64,000 nucleotides of DNA, taken from Thalassolituus sp. (GTDB lineage: Bacteria; Pseudomonadota; Gammaproteobacteria; Pseudomonadales; Oceanobacteraceae). Under the pieces are notes generated by a model, which did not search any database, was not told the origin of the DNA, and was given only the letters and a program-made list of their open reading frames with translations. The DNA is taken from NCBI GenBank assembly GCA_006212115.1, contig PDUK01000001.1, positions 44,059 to 108,058 on the forward strand, in the 5' to 3' direction. Positions 31,379 through 39,945 of this stretch are shown here, in pieces (position 1 is the first letter of the stretch; each line of letters opens with the position of its first letter). The position numbers and the translations under genes are program-made.

Positions 31379-31417
31379 ATAGCCCTACAAAATAGCCCTG
31401 CAAAATAGCCCCGCAGT
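31379..31417. repeat. three tandem 13-bp repeats
   Basis: Units 31379-31391, 31392-31404 and 31405-31417 share ATAGCCC(T/C)(A/G)CA with one or two changes each. They lie 9 nt beyond the permease stop codon, in the spacer upstream of the DUF3833 lipoprotein. No protein is encoded there. Role unknown. Confidence 0.8.
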
Positions 31418-31426
31418 ACTGTCTCT

Positions 31427-32650
31427 TCAGGTACCGGCGACATTCATTATCCAGCCTATCGCTAAAACCTGAGGCACTGTCACCAGAGGCAGGAACAATG
31501 CAATCTTCCAGCTTCGCGTGGTCTCTTTAAGCGCCATGATTTCCGTGTAATCCGTTGCCGCACCCGCCATCAAAAAAGTGAACGCATTACCGGGTACCCC
31601 GGCCCGATTAAACAGATCAGCGGCAATAGGGCTTGAGCCCTCCGAGCACACTTCTATCAAAGTCGTTGCCAGCAGTGTCAGTAGCAATCCTGTCATACTG
31701 GCGCCAAACCAGACTCCAAAGCTTTCGGGTGGCACAAAGGCTCGAATTAACGCCACCAGCACAACACCAAAGACAACCCAGCGCAGCACCATTCGGGACT
31801 CCTTCAGGCCGCCCCAGAACATGGCCAACAGAGCTTTCGGGCTCCAGCTGTGCTTTGCCCACTCCTCACGGACAGCAGGCCAGAACGCAACCTCATCCGC
31901 CTCCATAGTATTGGGGTTACAGGGAAGAACGCCGCGGTCGCACAGGCGATCGAATATCCAACCGCTTATCCACGCAATTACCATCGACGCGACAATAAAG
32001 ATCAACGTCCATTGCAGACCGATCAAGCCCACCAGTATCAAGGTGAGTGTCAACGAATTCCACGGACTGGCAATCAGGAATGCCATCACCTGCCCCAGAC
32101 TCGCGCCTCGCTCGTACAGCTTCATCCCGACCATCAGAATGCCGTGGTTACACAGATCAAGAAGCAGCCCAGCCAGCGTTGCCCGGAAGATACCGCGCTT
32201 GGTTCCACCCGGGCCGAGCACAGACATAATGGCCTCTCGGGGAATACGCCCCAGTATTCCGACGAAGAATGCTGCAGACAGAATCCCCCACCACATGGCA
32301 TTAACCATTTCGTAACTGGTATGAAACATCACACCCAGCCAGTCTGGAACGGTTTCGTTGTGACCGACTACCAGGAAAGCACCGTACCCCACGACAACAG
32401 CAGGTAGGCACGTCCACATAATCCAGTCACGACGTTTCTGCCCCTCAGGCGCCGTATCGCAACACCCCGACGCAGCGGACGTGGGCGTGGGCGTGGGCGT
32501 GGGCGCGGGCGTGGAAGCGCAGCAAGACGTCGATGTTGAACATGCCGTCGAACTGGTTACTGACGAAGTGTCGTGTTCGCCACTGTGCTTCGCATTGTCT
32601 GCCTTTGTAGATCCTGCAGAACTGCAACAGCTTTTGTTGTCATTACTCAT
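31427..32650 (-). CDS. permease (DUF318/ArsP-like) with Cys-rich N-terminus
   Basis: A 407-residue inner-membrane permease of the DUF318 family, which includes the organoarsenical exporter ArsP. About eight hydrophobic helices occupy residues 75-405, with conserved-looking GLLLDLCNHGILMVG, ASPWNSLTLTL and EVCSEGSSPIAADL. Residues 1-70 are a soluble leader with three Cys pairs (C8-C9, C43-C44, C63-C64) and C37, separated by a Pro-Thr repeat; this looks like a metal-catching tail. ATG 32650 has GGGGGT 5 nt upstream. It overlaps the MerR regulator gene by 8 nt, so the two form one metal- or metalloid-responsive operon. The transported ion is not known. Confidence 0.85.
   Translation of the reverse strand: MSNDNKSCCSSAGSTKADNAKHSGEHDTSSVTSSTACSTSTSCCASTPAPTPTPTPTSAASGCCDTAPEGQKRRDWIMWTCLPAVVVGYGAFLVVGHNETVPDWLGVMFHTSYEMVNAMWWGILSAAFFVGILGRIPREAIMSVLGPGGTKRGIFRATLAGLLLDLCNHGILMVGMKLYERGASLGQVMAFLIASPWNSLTLTLILVGLIGLQWTLIFIVASMVIAWISGWIFDRLCDRGVLPCNPNTMEADEVAFWPAVREEWAKHSWSPKALLAMFWGGLKESRMVLRWVVFGVVLVALIRAFVPPESFGVWFGASMTGLLLTLLATTLIEVCSEGSSPIAADLFNRAGVPGNAFTFLMAGAATDYTEIMALKETTRSWKIALFLPLVTVPQVLAIGWIMNVAGT
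32481..32510. repeat. hexanucleotide microsatellite in permease gene
   Basis: Four perfect GTGGGC units and one variant (GCGGGC) on the plus strand. On the coding (minus) strand they encode alternating Pro-Thr or Pro-Ala, the linker between Cys pairs. Six-base units keep the frame, so copy-number change would alter linker length only. Confidence 0.9.
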
Positions 32651-33047
32651 GATGACCCCCTTCAATCAGATGGCAGATATGATCTCCGCATGGTGCGCAG
32701 TCCGGTAGCGCCTGCCACTCCCTTACCGCCGACTCCATGCGTGATACCAGCGATTGCATGGAGTTAAGTTTCTGTCGTGCCTCGGTAAGCCGCAACTCAA
32801 TCAACTCACGAGCATGTGGACAGGGTGACTCGCCGGATGTTGCATCGTTCAGCAATTGCCGGATATCGTCCAGGGTGAACCCCAACTCACGGGCGCGCAG
32901 AATAAAAGCAAGCTGTCGCTCTTCTTCCGCACTGAAATAGTGATACCCCGACGCGTCTTTGTCTGGCGACAACAAACCAGACCGGACGTAATGACGCACG
33001 GTATTCACGTTCACCGAAAACCGATTCGCTAACTCTCCCGCTTTCAT
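32643..33047 (-). CDS. MerR-family metal-responsive regulator
   Basis: A 134-residue MerR-type activator. Residues 1-65 are the winged-helix DNA-binding domain (MKAGELANRFSVNVNTVRHY, then GYHYF). A long dimerisation helix (about 80-112) is flanked by C76 and by a Cys/His cluster C117, C120, H123, C125, H126. This spacing resembles ZntR/CadR-type sensors (C79, C114, C115, C124 in ZntR), suggesting a soft or transition-metal inducer. ATG 33047 is chosen to match the family N-terminus; longer frames run over the promoter. It controls its own operon through the promoter at 33081-33111. Confidence 0.87.
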   Translation of the reverse strand: MKAGELANRFSVNVNTVRHYVRSGLLSPDKDASGYHYFSAEEERQLAFILRARELGFTLDDIRQLLNDATSGESPCPHARELIELRLTEARQKLNSMQSLVSRMESAVREWQALPDCAPCGDHICHLIEGGHHE

Positions 33048-33080
33048 ACACTGCACTCCGTCTCTGCACATTATGAGTGT

Positions 33081-33111
33081 ACGATAAACCTGTGAGCGAC
33101 TCACAGGTCAA
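33081..33111 (-). promoter_or_regulatory. MerR-type promoter with 19-bp spacer and operator
   Basis: Read on the minus strand, -35 TTGACC (33106-33111) and -10 TATCGT (33081-33086) are 19 bp apart, the overlong spacing that MerR activators correct by DNA distortion. The spacer holds a perfect 9-bp inverted repeat, ACCTGTGAG-N3-CTCACAGGT (33088-33108). It lies 34 nt upstream of the merR ATG. Confidence 0.85.
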
Positions 33112-33203
33112 GGGCACCCCTGACATTCATTTGTGTTCGTCACCGTGCCATTCAAGCGGATGTAAGCTATCGTTGTATATGAAGGTTTTTTAGGAACCGC
33201 CGG

Positions 33204-35051
33204 ATGCAAAAAAGACATTACCCCAATCGCAAAGGCCAGACGTCGCCTGGCATGTGGGCAATGTTGCTACTCGCGGTATTTATGGCGTGTCCGGTCTATG
33301 CCCTGACTGTAACGACCAGTGAAGGATTTACCAGCTATACCCTGAATGCAGGCTTGGAGTATCGCCTTCAGCCCGATGCACAACGTCCAGCCCCTAACGC
33401 CGCCTGGGACGTTTCCCGCGATACTCTGACGTTCGGCTTCAACCCTTCCCATCTCTGGATTCGTTTCGGCGTTCACAACACGAGTGCACTTCCGCAAGAT
33501 CTTATACTGGACATTGAATACCCGCTTCTTGACGAAGTCGACGTGATTGTCGTCAGCCCCACCGGCGATGAGCGGATACACTACCTCGGCGATCTCCGCC
33601 CCATCAGTGAACAGGAAATCGAACATCCGCACCTACTGACGCCAATCACTCTGGCTCCAGGTGAAGAAAACAAAATCCTTATACGGGTAAAAACAGAGGC
33701 CACCCTGAATATTCCGATGACGCTGTGGTCAAAAAGCGCATTTATAGGCAGCACTCAGCATGACACCGCTTACGATTTACTCATGTATGGAATACTGATT
33801 GGCGTTGCCTTATATCACCTGCTCCTGTTTGTTCAGCTGCGAGAGCCAGCGTACTTTTGGTACTCCGTTTTTCTATTGAGTCTGGTCAGCGTCTTTGCTT
33901 ACTTTCAGGGCTACATCAATGCCTATGTCATCAGCGATATTCGCGACCAGAGCAATCACTTTCTCCCCTGGGCCTACGCGCTGGTTGCCAGTTCCTGCAT
34001 TCTCTATATTCAACCAACGCTTGACCTGCCACGCAGTCGACCGGGCTATTCCCGTGCGTTAACCATCACCATGTGTGCTGGCATGCTGCTCGCAGTCGTC
34101 TCCTCTTTCATTGCCTATTCGATCGCGATAAAACTCCTCACCGTCTACGCAGTTGGCGCCGCACTGATTGTGATTGGTGCTCAAGCTATACGCGCAATCG
34201 ACCGTTATGAGCCTGCTTTTTATGGCGTCAGCGCCGGTGCTTTTCTGGTGGCAGGAATGGGGATCACAGTACTCGAGAAAACCGGGCAGATTACCTCCAC
34301 ACCGTTGTCGCGTTCGGCTGGTGATATTGGCTTCACTATCATGGCGATTTTTTACGCCCTTCTGCTCTCTCAGAGAATGCGCTGGGAACAAGACAGACGC
34401 CACAAAGCGGAACAAGCCGTAGCACTGAGTAACGCCGAACTACTGCAAACGCAAAAGCAATTAAATCAGGAGTTAGACAGCCTGGTGCATGCACGCACTC
34501 AGGAACTGGAAAAGGCTAACGAACGCCTACACCACGCCAGCGTTACCGATCCACTCACTAAACTCTACAACCGACGTTACTTCGATGATGCGTTAGTGAC
34601 GCATCATGATTCGGCCATCAAGTTCAACGAAAGCCTTGCTGTCATACTGTTGGACATCGATCATTTTAAACGAATTAACGACACCTACGGACATCCCGCC
34701 GGTGACGTGTGCCTGATCACCATTGCCCAACGCATAAAGTCAGTCGGCGAACGCTACGAGGCTATTTGTGCAAGGTACGGTGGCGAAGAGTTTATTCTTC
34801 TTCTACAGAATAAGAGTCAGAGTGAAGCGCAACATATTGCCGAGGATCTGCTTACCACCATCAAGCAATCTCCGGTGCCGATCCCGGGTGGCGAGATCAC
34901 CGTCACCACCAGTATCGGTCTGGCGATCATGACACCACAACGCAATACCAACCCCGACGACATACTGAAAAGCGCCGATGACTTACTGTACAAGGCGAAA
35001 GATGCGGGACGCGACCGGATTTTTTCCTCTCCAGCGGCCCCTGTAAATTAG
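33204..35051 (+). CDS. 7TMR-DISM diguanylate cyclase (GGDEF)
   Basis: Membrane diguanylate cyclase of 615 residues that should make cyclic di-GMP. Residues 1-33 are a signal peptide; about 40-185 a 7TMR-DISM extracellular domain; about 190-395 seven membrane helices; about 400-445 a coiled coil; 446-610 the GGDEF domain. The active-site loop is GGEEF (526-530). The product-inhibition I-site RxxD is degenerate: the corresponding residues are RYEA (517-520), so feedback inhibition is probably lost. No EAL domain. The 7TMR part resembles that of the kinase at 4503. It is divergent from the merR-permease operon. Confidence 0.88.
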   Translation: MQKRHYPNRKGQTSPGMWAMLLLAVFMACPVYALTVTTSEGFTSYTLNAGLEYRLQPDAQRPAPNAAWDVSRDTLTFGFNPSHLWIRFGVHNTSALPQDLILDIEYPLLDEVDVIVVSPTGDERIHYLGDLRPISEQEIEHPHLLTPITLAPGEENKILIRVKTEATLNIPMTLWSKSAFIGSTQHDTAYDLLMYGILIGVALYHLLLFVQLREPAYFWYSVFLLSLVSVFAYFQGYINAYVISDIRDQSNHFLPWAYALVASSCILYIQPTLDLPRSRPGYSRALTITMCAGMLLAVVSSFIAYSIAIKLLTVYAVGAALIVIGAQAIRAIDRYEPAFYGVSAGAFLVAGMGITVLEKTGQITSTPLSRSAGDIGFTIMAIFYALLLSQRMRWEQDRRHKAEQAVALSNAELLQTQKQLNQELDSLVHARTQELEKANERLHHASVTDPLTKLYNRRYFDDALVTHHDSAIKFNESLAVILLDIDHFKRINDTYGHPAGDVCLITIAQRIKSVGERYEAICARYGGEEFILLLQNKSQSEAQHIAEDLLTTIKQSPVPIPGGEITVTTSIGLAIMTPQRNTNPDDILKSADDLLYKAKDAGRDRIFSSPAAPVN

Positions 35052-35101
35052 AGTATCTCTGAATCATTCAGCACGGCGTTTTAGCGCCGCACCTAGGAAC
35101 G

Positions 35102-35962
35102 TTACTCAGGTTGGCCGAACGTTTTGATGCCCAACGCATCGAGACTAAATGCCCACAGATCATCGGTGAGAGCCTGACTGCGCGAAGAGCGACTGCGGAT
35201 ACCCGGCTTGCGGCGACACCAATATCCACCATTTCGGTTTGTGTTTTCATCTGTGGCCAGAAATATCTGAGTGTCGGCACCCTTTGCTTCCGAAATCAAA
35301 AACGGAAAAAATACCTTGGTAAACAAATCTGGAAACTGACGATAAAACTCTGTTTTCACGCCACCCGGGTGGAACGAAAACACCTTAATACTTTCGTTCT
35401 TCAACTGTTGTTCAAGACCATTTAAAAACAGAATATTCGCCAGCTTTGAACGGCCATACAGTAAGAACTGCTTCAACAGAAACTGATCTCCGCGAGGAGG
35501 CTCTGTAATTGTCTTGCGGAAATCAAGAATGTTACCAACCCAATGCGCGACGGAACTGGTGACGATAATTCGTGCATCCTGCGATTTTCTCAGCAACGGC
35601 AACAGCTTGTGCGTCAGCAAAAAGTGTCCCATGTGCGTAGCCGCAAACATGTACTCATGACCGGCAGAATTCTTACGAATGGACGAGGTAAACAATCCGG
35701 CATTCAGAATCAGCAAATCGAGTGACTCGAATCGAGAACTCATCGCCTCTGAAAAATCCGAGACACTTTCGTAGTCCGCCATGTCAATGGACATAAACTC
35801 AACCACGGCGTCCTTTGATGCGGATTTAATCTCCTCAACAACGCGTTCGCCCTTTTCCAGATCACGAGCTGCAATAATGACTCGATAACCCTTCATGGCC
35901 AGCGTTTCAGCTGTGATCTTACCCAGTCCTGCACTGCCACCGGTGATAAGTGCCGTTTTCAT
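35102..35962 (-). CDS. short-chain dehydrogenase/reductase
   Basis: NAD(P)-dependent SDR of 286 residues, nearest in layout to retinol-dehydrogenase-like members. Residues 1-15 include the cofactor loop TGGSAGLG; NAG appears as LILNAGLF; the catalytic pair is in YGRSK with Ser in IIVTSSVAHW. The end is unusually basic (YWCRRKPGIRSRSSRSQ). ATG 35962 begins MKTALITGG, the expected N-terminus; the frame is open upstream. It follows purT by 46 nt and is last in a five-gene minus-strand run. Substrate unknown. Confidence 0.85.
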   Translation of the reverse strand: MKTALITGGSAGLGKITAETLAMKGYRVIIAARDLEKGERVVEEIKSASKDAVVEFMSIDMADYESVSDFSEAMSSRFESLDLLILNAGLFTSSIRKNSAGHEYMFAATHMGHFLLTHKLLPLLRKSQDARIIVTSSVAHWVGNILDFRKTITEPPRGDQFLLKQFLLYGRSKLANILFLNGLEQQLKNESIKVFSFHPGGVKTEFYRQFPDLFTKVFFPFLISEAKGADTQIFLATDENTNRNGGYWCRRKPGIRSRSSRSQALTDDLWAFSLDALGIKTFGQPE

Positions 35963-36008
35963 CCTGATACCCTGATTGTGTGTTTTTATTGTTTGGTTAC
36001 GTGCCTGG

Positions 36009-37205
36009 TTACAGAGACACCTTAATATCCGCAATCACTGCGTTTGCAGTCTCACGAGCAGAATCAACAGACTCGTCACGAGCAAGCGCTACACCAAGGC
36101 GACGTTTTCCAGCCACCTCTGGCTTCCCGAATAAACGTATCTGCGTATTGATTCGGCGTAACGCCGCACTGAGATTGCCGTACTGCATATTCGATGAATC
36201 ACCACTCACCAGCAGAACCGAAGAAGCCGATGGTCCTGTCTGCACGATATTCGGAATAGGTAAACCGAGAATTGCACGAGCATGCAAAGCAAACTCCGAC
36301 AGATCTTGTGAAACAAGCGTAACCAGACCGGTATCATGCGGTCGCGGTGACACCTCGCTGAAAATCACTTCATCACCTTTAACAAAAAGTTCGACACCAA
36401 ACAGTCCTTTACCACCCAGTTCCGAGGTGACCTTTTCTGCGATATCTTTTGCTTTCTGCAAAGCAGAGGCAGTCATTTCCTGTGGCTGCCAGGATTCCTG
36501 ATAATCACCGTCTTCCTGACGGTGTCCAATCGGCTCACAGAAGCTGGTGACAATATTACCGGTACCATCGTCATGGCGAATGGTGAGCAGCGTAATTTCA
36601 AAATCGAAGTCGACAAAACCCTCGACAATGACTTTACCCTTACCCGCCCGGCCGCCTTCCTGAGCGTAGTCCCATGCGGCTTTAATCTGATCACCGGAGC
36701 GTACAAAGCTCTGGCCTTTACCAGATGAACTCATGATCGGCTTCACCAGACACGGAAGCCCAATAGCCTCTACCGCTGCGTTGTATTCTTCTTCACTGGC
36801 GGCGAACTGATAGCTCGAGGTGGGAACATTTAATTCCTCTGCTGCAAGACGGCGAATGCCCTCGCGGTTCATGGTCAACTGTGTTGCACGTGCAGTAGGA
36901 ACAACGTTGAACCCTTCACTTTCCAGTTCGGCGAGCGTATCCGTCGCAATCGCTTCAATTTCAGGAACGATCAGAGCTGGTTTCTCTTTCTCAATAACTG
37001 TCCTGAGTGCATCCCCGTCCAGCATAGAAATAACATGACTACGATCAGCAACCTGCATCGCTGGTGCATTTGCATAGCGATCTACTGCTATGACCTCGCA
37101 TCCCAGACGCTGCAGTTCAATGGCAACTTCCTTGCCCAACTCACCCGCCCCACACAAAAGAACGCGAGTCGCCATTGGCGAAAATGGTGTTCCGATAACA
37201 GTCAT
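36009..37205 (-). CDS. purT: formate-dependent phosphoribosylglycinamide formyltransferase
   Basis: ATP-grasp enzyme of purine synthesis that makes formyl-GAR from GAR, formate and ATP. The 398 residues align by eye along nearly the whole length with E. coli Pur[55 protein letters not shown] and [14 protein letters not shown] are all present. ATG 37205 ([10 protein letters not shown]) matches the E. coli start; a TTG at 37214 is less likely. Confidence 0.96.
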   Translation of the reverse strand: MTVIGTPFSPMATRVLLCGAGELGKEVAIELQRLGCEVIAVDRYANAPAMQVADRSHVISMLDGDALRTVIEKEKPALIVPEIEAIATDTLAELESEGFNVVPTARATQLTMNREGIRRLAAEELNVPTSSYQFAASEEEYNAAVEAIGLPCLVKPIMSSSGKGQSFVRSGDQIKAAWDYAQEGGRAGKGKVIVEGFVDFDFEITLLTIRHDDGTGNIVTSFCEPIGHRQEDGDYQESWQPQEMTASALQKAKDIAEKVTSELGGKGLFGVELFVKGDEVIFSEVSPRPHDTGLVTLVSQDLSEFALHARAILGLPIPNIVQTGPSASSVLLVSGDSSNMQYGNLSAALRRINTQIRLFGKPEVAGKRRLGVALARDESVDSARETANAVIADIKVSL

Positions 37206-37247
37206 ATTCTTCAATTTCCAATCTATGTAAAAAGGCTCAGTGACGAA

Positions 37248-37463
37248 TCACGAATCTGGCTGAACCACATTAAAAAAATTCATTGCTGCGCGTTCACGTT
37301 CTCCAACCAAACGCATAACAGCTTGCTTCTCCGTATTACTCATCACACTCCACTCCGTAATTTCATGAGCGGTACGATAGCAACCGAGGCATACATTATT
37401 TTCATCCAGCGCACAGATACTGACGCAAGGAGATGCTACTGGACGATCAACCTGGTCTGTCAC
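37248..37463 (-). CDS. DUF1289 family small Cys protein
   Basis: A 71-residue protein with the DUF1289 signature: [21 protein letters not shown], giving four Cys in CxxxC and CxxC pairs that probably bind zinc or an iron-sulfur cluster, followed by a helix with EITEWS. Overlaps the carbonic-anhydrase-like gene by 4 nt. Function unknown. Confidence 0.88.
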   Translation of the reverse strand: MTDQVDRPVASPCVSICALDENNVCLGCYRTAHEITEWSVMSNTEKQAVMRLVGERERAAMNFFNVVQPDS

Positions 37464-37984
37464 AGCGACACCTCTTCTAACGTCGTTAAGTAACGAGCTG
37501 CATTCTGTACGTAGTGTGCAGTGCTGGCCTCCAGCATTTTTTTCTGCATGTCGTTTAATTCGCGCTTAATCGTTGCGGGGGAACCAACGACCAAAGAACC
37601 GTCGGGAATTTCCATGCCTTCTGGGATCAGTGCATTTGCCCCTATGATGCAGTGCTTGCCAATTTTTGCCTTATTCAGCACCACAGCGCCAATACCGATC
37701 AGAGAATAATCGCCAATGTCGCAGCCGTGGAGCATGACGTTATGCCCCACTGTCACGCCCTTGCCGAGAGTCAGTTTAATACCCGGGTCGGTATGCAGTA
37801 CGGCGCCGTCCTGCACATTAGAGGCCTCACCGATGGTGATCACATCGTTGTCGCCGCGCAGGACTGCGTTAAACCACACGCTGGATTTGTCCTCCAGTAC
37901 GACGCTACCAATCACCGTGGCGTTATCCGCGACAAATACATCTTCGCCCTTCTCCGGCGTGCGATCTCCTACTCGATAAAACAT
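37460..37984 (-). CDS. gamma-class carbonic anhydrase family protein (YrdA-like)
   Basis: A 174-residue left-handed beta-helix trimer-forming protein. Hexapeptide-type repeats run through residues 20-130, with the three zinc-ligand His in VLHTD and [10 protein letters not shown]. It ends with a C-terminal helix as in YrdA/PaaY. Whether it has anhydrase activity cannot be read from the sequence. ATG 37984 follows GAGAGA. It lies 27 nt after the Nudix gene. Confidence 0.88.
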   Translation of the reverse strand: MFYRVGDRTPEKGEDVFVADNATVIGSVVLEDKSSVWFNAVLRGDNDVITIGEASNVQDGAVLHTDPGIKLTLGKGVTVGHNVMLHGCDIGDYSLIGIGAVVLNKAKIGKHCIIGANALIPEGMEIPDGSLVVGSPATIKRELNDMQKKMLEASTAHYVQNAARYLTTLEEVSL

Positions 37985-38011
37985 AAGCGTCTCTCTCAAT
38001 CAGATGCGGTA

Positions 38012-38584
38012 TCAATACTTTAATGAGATATTGCAATCCCAGAAGTTATTCATCAGCTCAGCAATCATCATCGCTGTCAGGCCCCAGATATTGAATTCTT
38101 CATAGTCGTAACTGGGAAGCCGAATACTACCACGCTCAAAATAACGACTCGGAGGTTCAGTAAACAGGGTAAGCGGCACTTCGAACACCGCATCCAGCTC
38201 ATCCAGACTCGGTGTGTGCGTCAGTTGGGGCGGAATCACAGCCAGTACTGGCGTGACCAGATATCCAAAACGGCTGACTACCTGATCCAACTCACCAATA
38301 ACTTGTACGTCAGCAGAATCAAGGGCGACCTCCTCCTGAGCCTCACGCAAAGCCGTAGCAATGATGTGGTCGTCTTCAGGGTCACGTTTGCCCCCCGGAA
38401 AGGCGACCTCACCTTTGTGCGAAGACAAGTGTGCCGCCCTGCGCGTAAGTAGCAGCTTCGGCTCTGGTTCATCGGTAATCGCGACCAGTACACCGGCCTC
38501 CGCCAGATCCGGCTGCGGAATCCTGCGCGGTGTCAGCGTCTCGTGACGCTCAACCAGTTGTTCTATTAAAGATTTCTCATTCAT
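38012..38584 (-). CDS. CoA pyrophosphatase, Nudix (NudL-like)
   Basis: A 190-residue Nudix hydrolase that cleaves CoA or acyl-CoA to phosphopantetheine and 3',5'-ADP. The CoA-specific motif before the Nudix box is seen as LLTRRAAHLSSHKGEVAFPGG, split by the box start GGKRDPEDD, and the box core is ALREAQEEVAL. ATG 38584 begins the expected N-terminus. First gene of the minus-strand run that continues to the SDR. Confidence 0.9.
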   Translation of the reverse strand: MNEKSLIEQLVERHETLTPRRIPQPDLAEAGVLVAITDEPEPKLLLTRRAAHLSSHKGEVAFPGGKRDPEDDHIIATALREAQEEVALDSADVQVIGELDQVVSRFGYLVTPVLAVIPPQLTHTPSLDELDAVFEVPLTLFTEPPSRYFERGSIRLPSYDYEEFNIWGLTAMMIAELMNNFWDCNISLKY

Positions 38585-38983
38585 GCGGCTATTGTACTGT
38601 GTCATTCACTAATAATGCAGCGCCGCAGTAACTGTCATTCAGCCCAGTCTAGGATAGCCATCACCACAACAATGGCTCAATTTAACCAATCCAAGATCAT
38701 TTAATAGATCATTTAATAATCAATGCGGTAATTCAAAGAAGTAAATACAATAAAAACAAAGCAAACAGATTTACTGAACAAATGGTTAAGCCTCTGATTA
38801 TTAACGGTTTTATTTGTAACACAAAGTTACAGTAAAGAATTTTTCGATAAGAATCAGTCAGTTAGACAGGTTAAACAATCGGCATGATGGATGTTTGACG
38901 CCTACCGCATCGGGTAGACTAGTCTCAGAAATTTGCAAACACGTGATTTTCTGAAAGTGAAATCCGATACGAGGTACAGAGCC
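38585..38983. other. 399-nt AT-rich intergenic region
   Basis: Holds divergent promoters of the Nudix operon and the DUF3135 gene. Visible structure: a perfect tandem duplication of a 12-mer GATCATTTAATA at 38695-38706 and 38707-38718; an inverted repeat TGTAAC-N5-GTTACA at 38815-38831; and a small dyad CTACC-N6-GGTAG near 38903-38918. The stretch from 38690 to 38880 is clearly richer in A and T than its neighbours. No open frame of interest. Confidence 0.6.
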
Positions 38984-39328
38984 GTGGAAATGCCATCTTT
39001 TGACGAAATGGTTCGCTTAGCGAAAAACGATCCGGAGACACTGGAACGAATCCGCCTGAAACTCATTGAAGAAACCATTGCTGAAGCACCGGAAAATTGC
39101 CACCGCCGGTTGCGTGGTCTGCAATTCCAGATTGATATGGAGCGCCGTCGTGCGGCAAACCCTATGGGAGCCTGCGTCCGCATCTCCAAGATGATGCATG
39201 ATTCGCTGTATACCATGCGCCAGACACTGAATGCGGCCATTGGCGAGTCAACCGACGATCTTGGTTTGGCCGTCGAAGAACCCGGTCAGGCTCAGGTGCT
39301 GTCATTCCCTATGCAGGCCAACAGCTGA
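38984..39328 (+). CDS. DUF3135 family protein
   Basis: A small cytoplasmic helical protein of 114 residues, recognised as DUF3135 from MPSFDEMVRLAKNDPETLERIR and the RRRAANPMGACVRISKMMHDS segment. GTG 38984 is preferred: GAGG lies 9 nt upstream of it but 15 nt before the ATG two codons later. Function unknown. Stands alone upstream of the zinc-ribbon Nudix gene. Confidence 0.8.
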   Translation: MEMPSFDEMVRLAKNDPETLERIRLKLIEETIAEAPENCHRRLRGLQFQIDMERRRAANPMGACVRISKMMHDSLYTMRQTLNAAIGESTDDLGLAVEEPGQAQVLSFPMQANS

Positions 39329-39340
39329 TTGAATATACTG

Positions 39341-39362
39341 TTCCCCTGATACCACAGGGGAA
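39341..39362 (+). promoter_or_regulatory. hairpin covering the ribosome site of the Nudix gene
   Basis: TTCCCCTG (39341-39348) and CAGGGGAA (39355-39362) form a perfect 8-bp stem with a 6-nt loop. The 3' arm contains the only good Shine-Dalgarno (AGGGG, 7 nt before ATG 39368). It could mask translation initiation or serve as a terminator for the upstream gene, but no T-tract follows. Confidence 0.6.
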
Positions 39363-39367
39363 CAACC

Positions 39368-39913
39368 ATGAAGTACTGCAGCCAGTGTCGCGCTGAAGTC
39401 TCGTACGAAATACCCGAAGGCGACAGCCGCCATCGTCATATCTGCCAACACTGCGGCATCATTTTCTACAGTAATCCGCGCATTGTGGCGGGTACCCTTC
39501 CCGTCTTCGACGGTCAGATTCTCCTTTGTAAGCGCGCGATATCTCCCCGGAAAGGATACTGGACCTTGCCTGCTGGATTTATGGAAAACGGCGAGAGCAC
39601 CGAGCAAGCTGCGTTGCGTGAAACCTGGGAAGAGGCTGAAGCTAAACCTGAACTTGGGCAGCTGTTCAGCATGATTACGGTGCCGCACATCGATCAGGTA
39701 CATCTTTTCTTTCTGGCTACCCTGCCAACACCCAGCTTCTCGGCGGGGCCAGAAAGCCTCGAAGTGGCACTATTTCACCCCGAAGATATTCCGTGGGACG
39801 AGATTGCGTTCCCGACCGTATCCGAAACATTGCAGCGCTTTATAGATCAGCGCACTGGGCCACATGTGTTCGATATCAGGCCCGAGCAAGCACTAAGGGC
39901 CGGTGACGACTGA
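39368..39913 (+). CDS. Nudix hydrolase with N-terminal zinc ribbon
   Basis: A 181-residue Nudix protein. Residues 1-30 are a zinc ribbon (CSQC ... CQHC) and the Nudix box reads GFMENGESTEQAALRETWEE. This arrangement resembles NudC/ADP-ribose pyrophosphatase relatives that act on nucleotide-sugar or dinucleotide substrates; the exact substrate cannot be told. Its ribosome site sits in a hairpin. Confidence 0.88.
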   Translation: MKYCSQCRAEVSYEIPEGDSRHRHICQHCGIIFYSNPRIVAGTLPVFDGQILLCKRAISPRKGYWTLPAGFMENGESTEQAALRETWEEAEAKPELGQLFSMITVPHIDQVHLFFLATLPTPSFSAGPESLEVALFHPEDIPWDEIAFPTVSETLQRFIDQRTGPHVFDIRPEQALRAGDD

Positions 39914-39945
39914 GTCATTATCTCAATGTCATCGCCTTTGAATAG

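Noticed and set aside
31578..32315. 245-codon plus-strand frame opposite the permease
   Set aside because: Mirror of a well-defined membrane protein gene; composition is Pro/Arg/Ser-rich as expected for an antisense frame.
32481..32510. Microsatellite as an on/off phase-variation switch
   Set aside because: The unit is six bases, so slippage keeps the reading frame; only linker length would change.
35074..35089. Small hairpin CGGCG-N6-CGCCG between the diguanylate cyclase and the SDR gene
   Set aside because: Only 5 bp of stem and no T-run; too weak to call a terminator.
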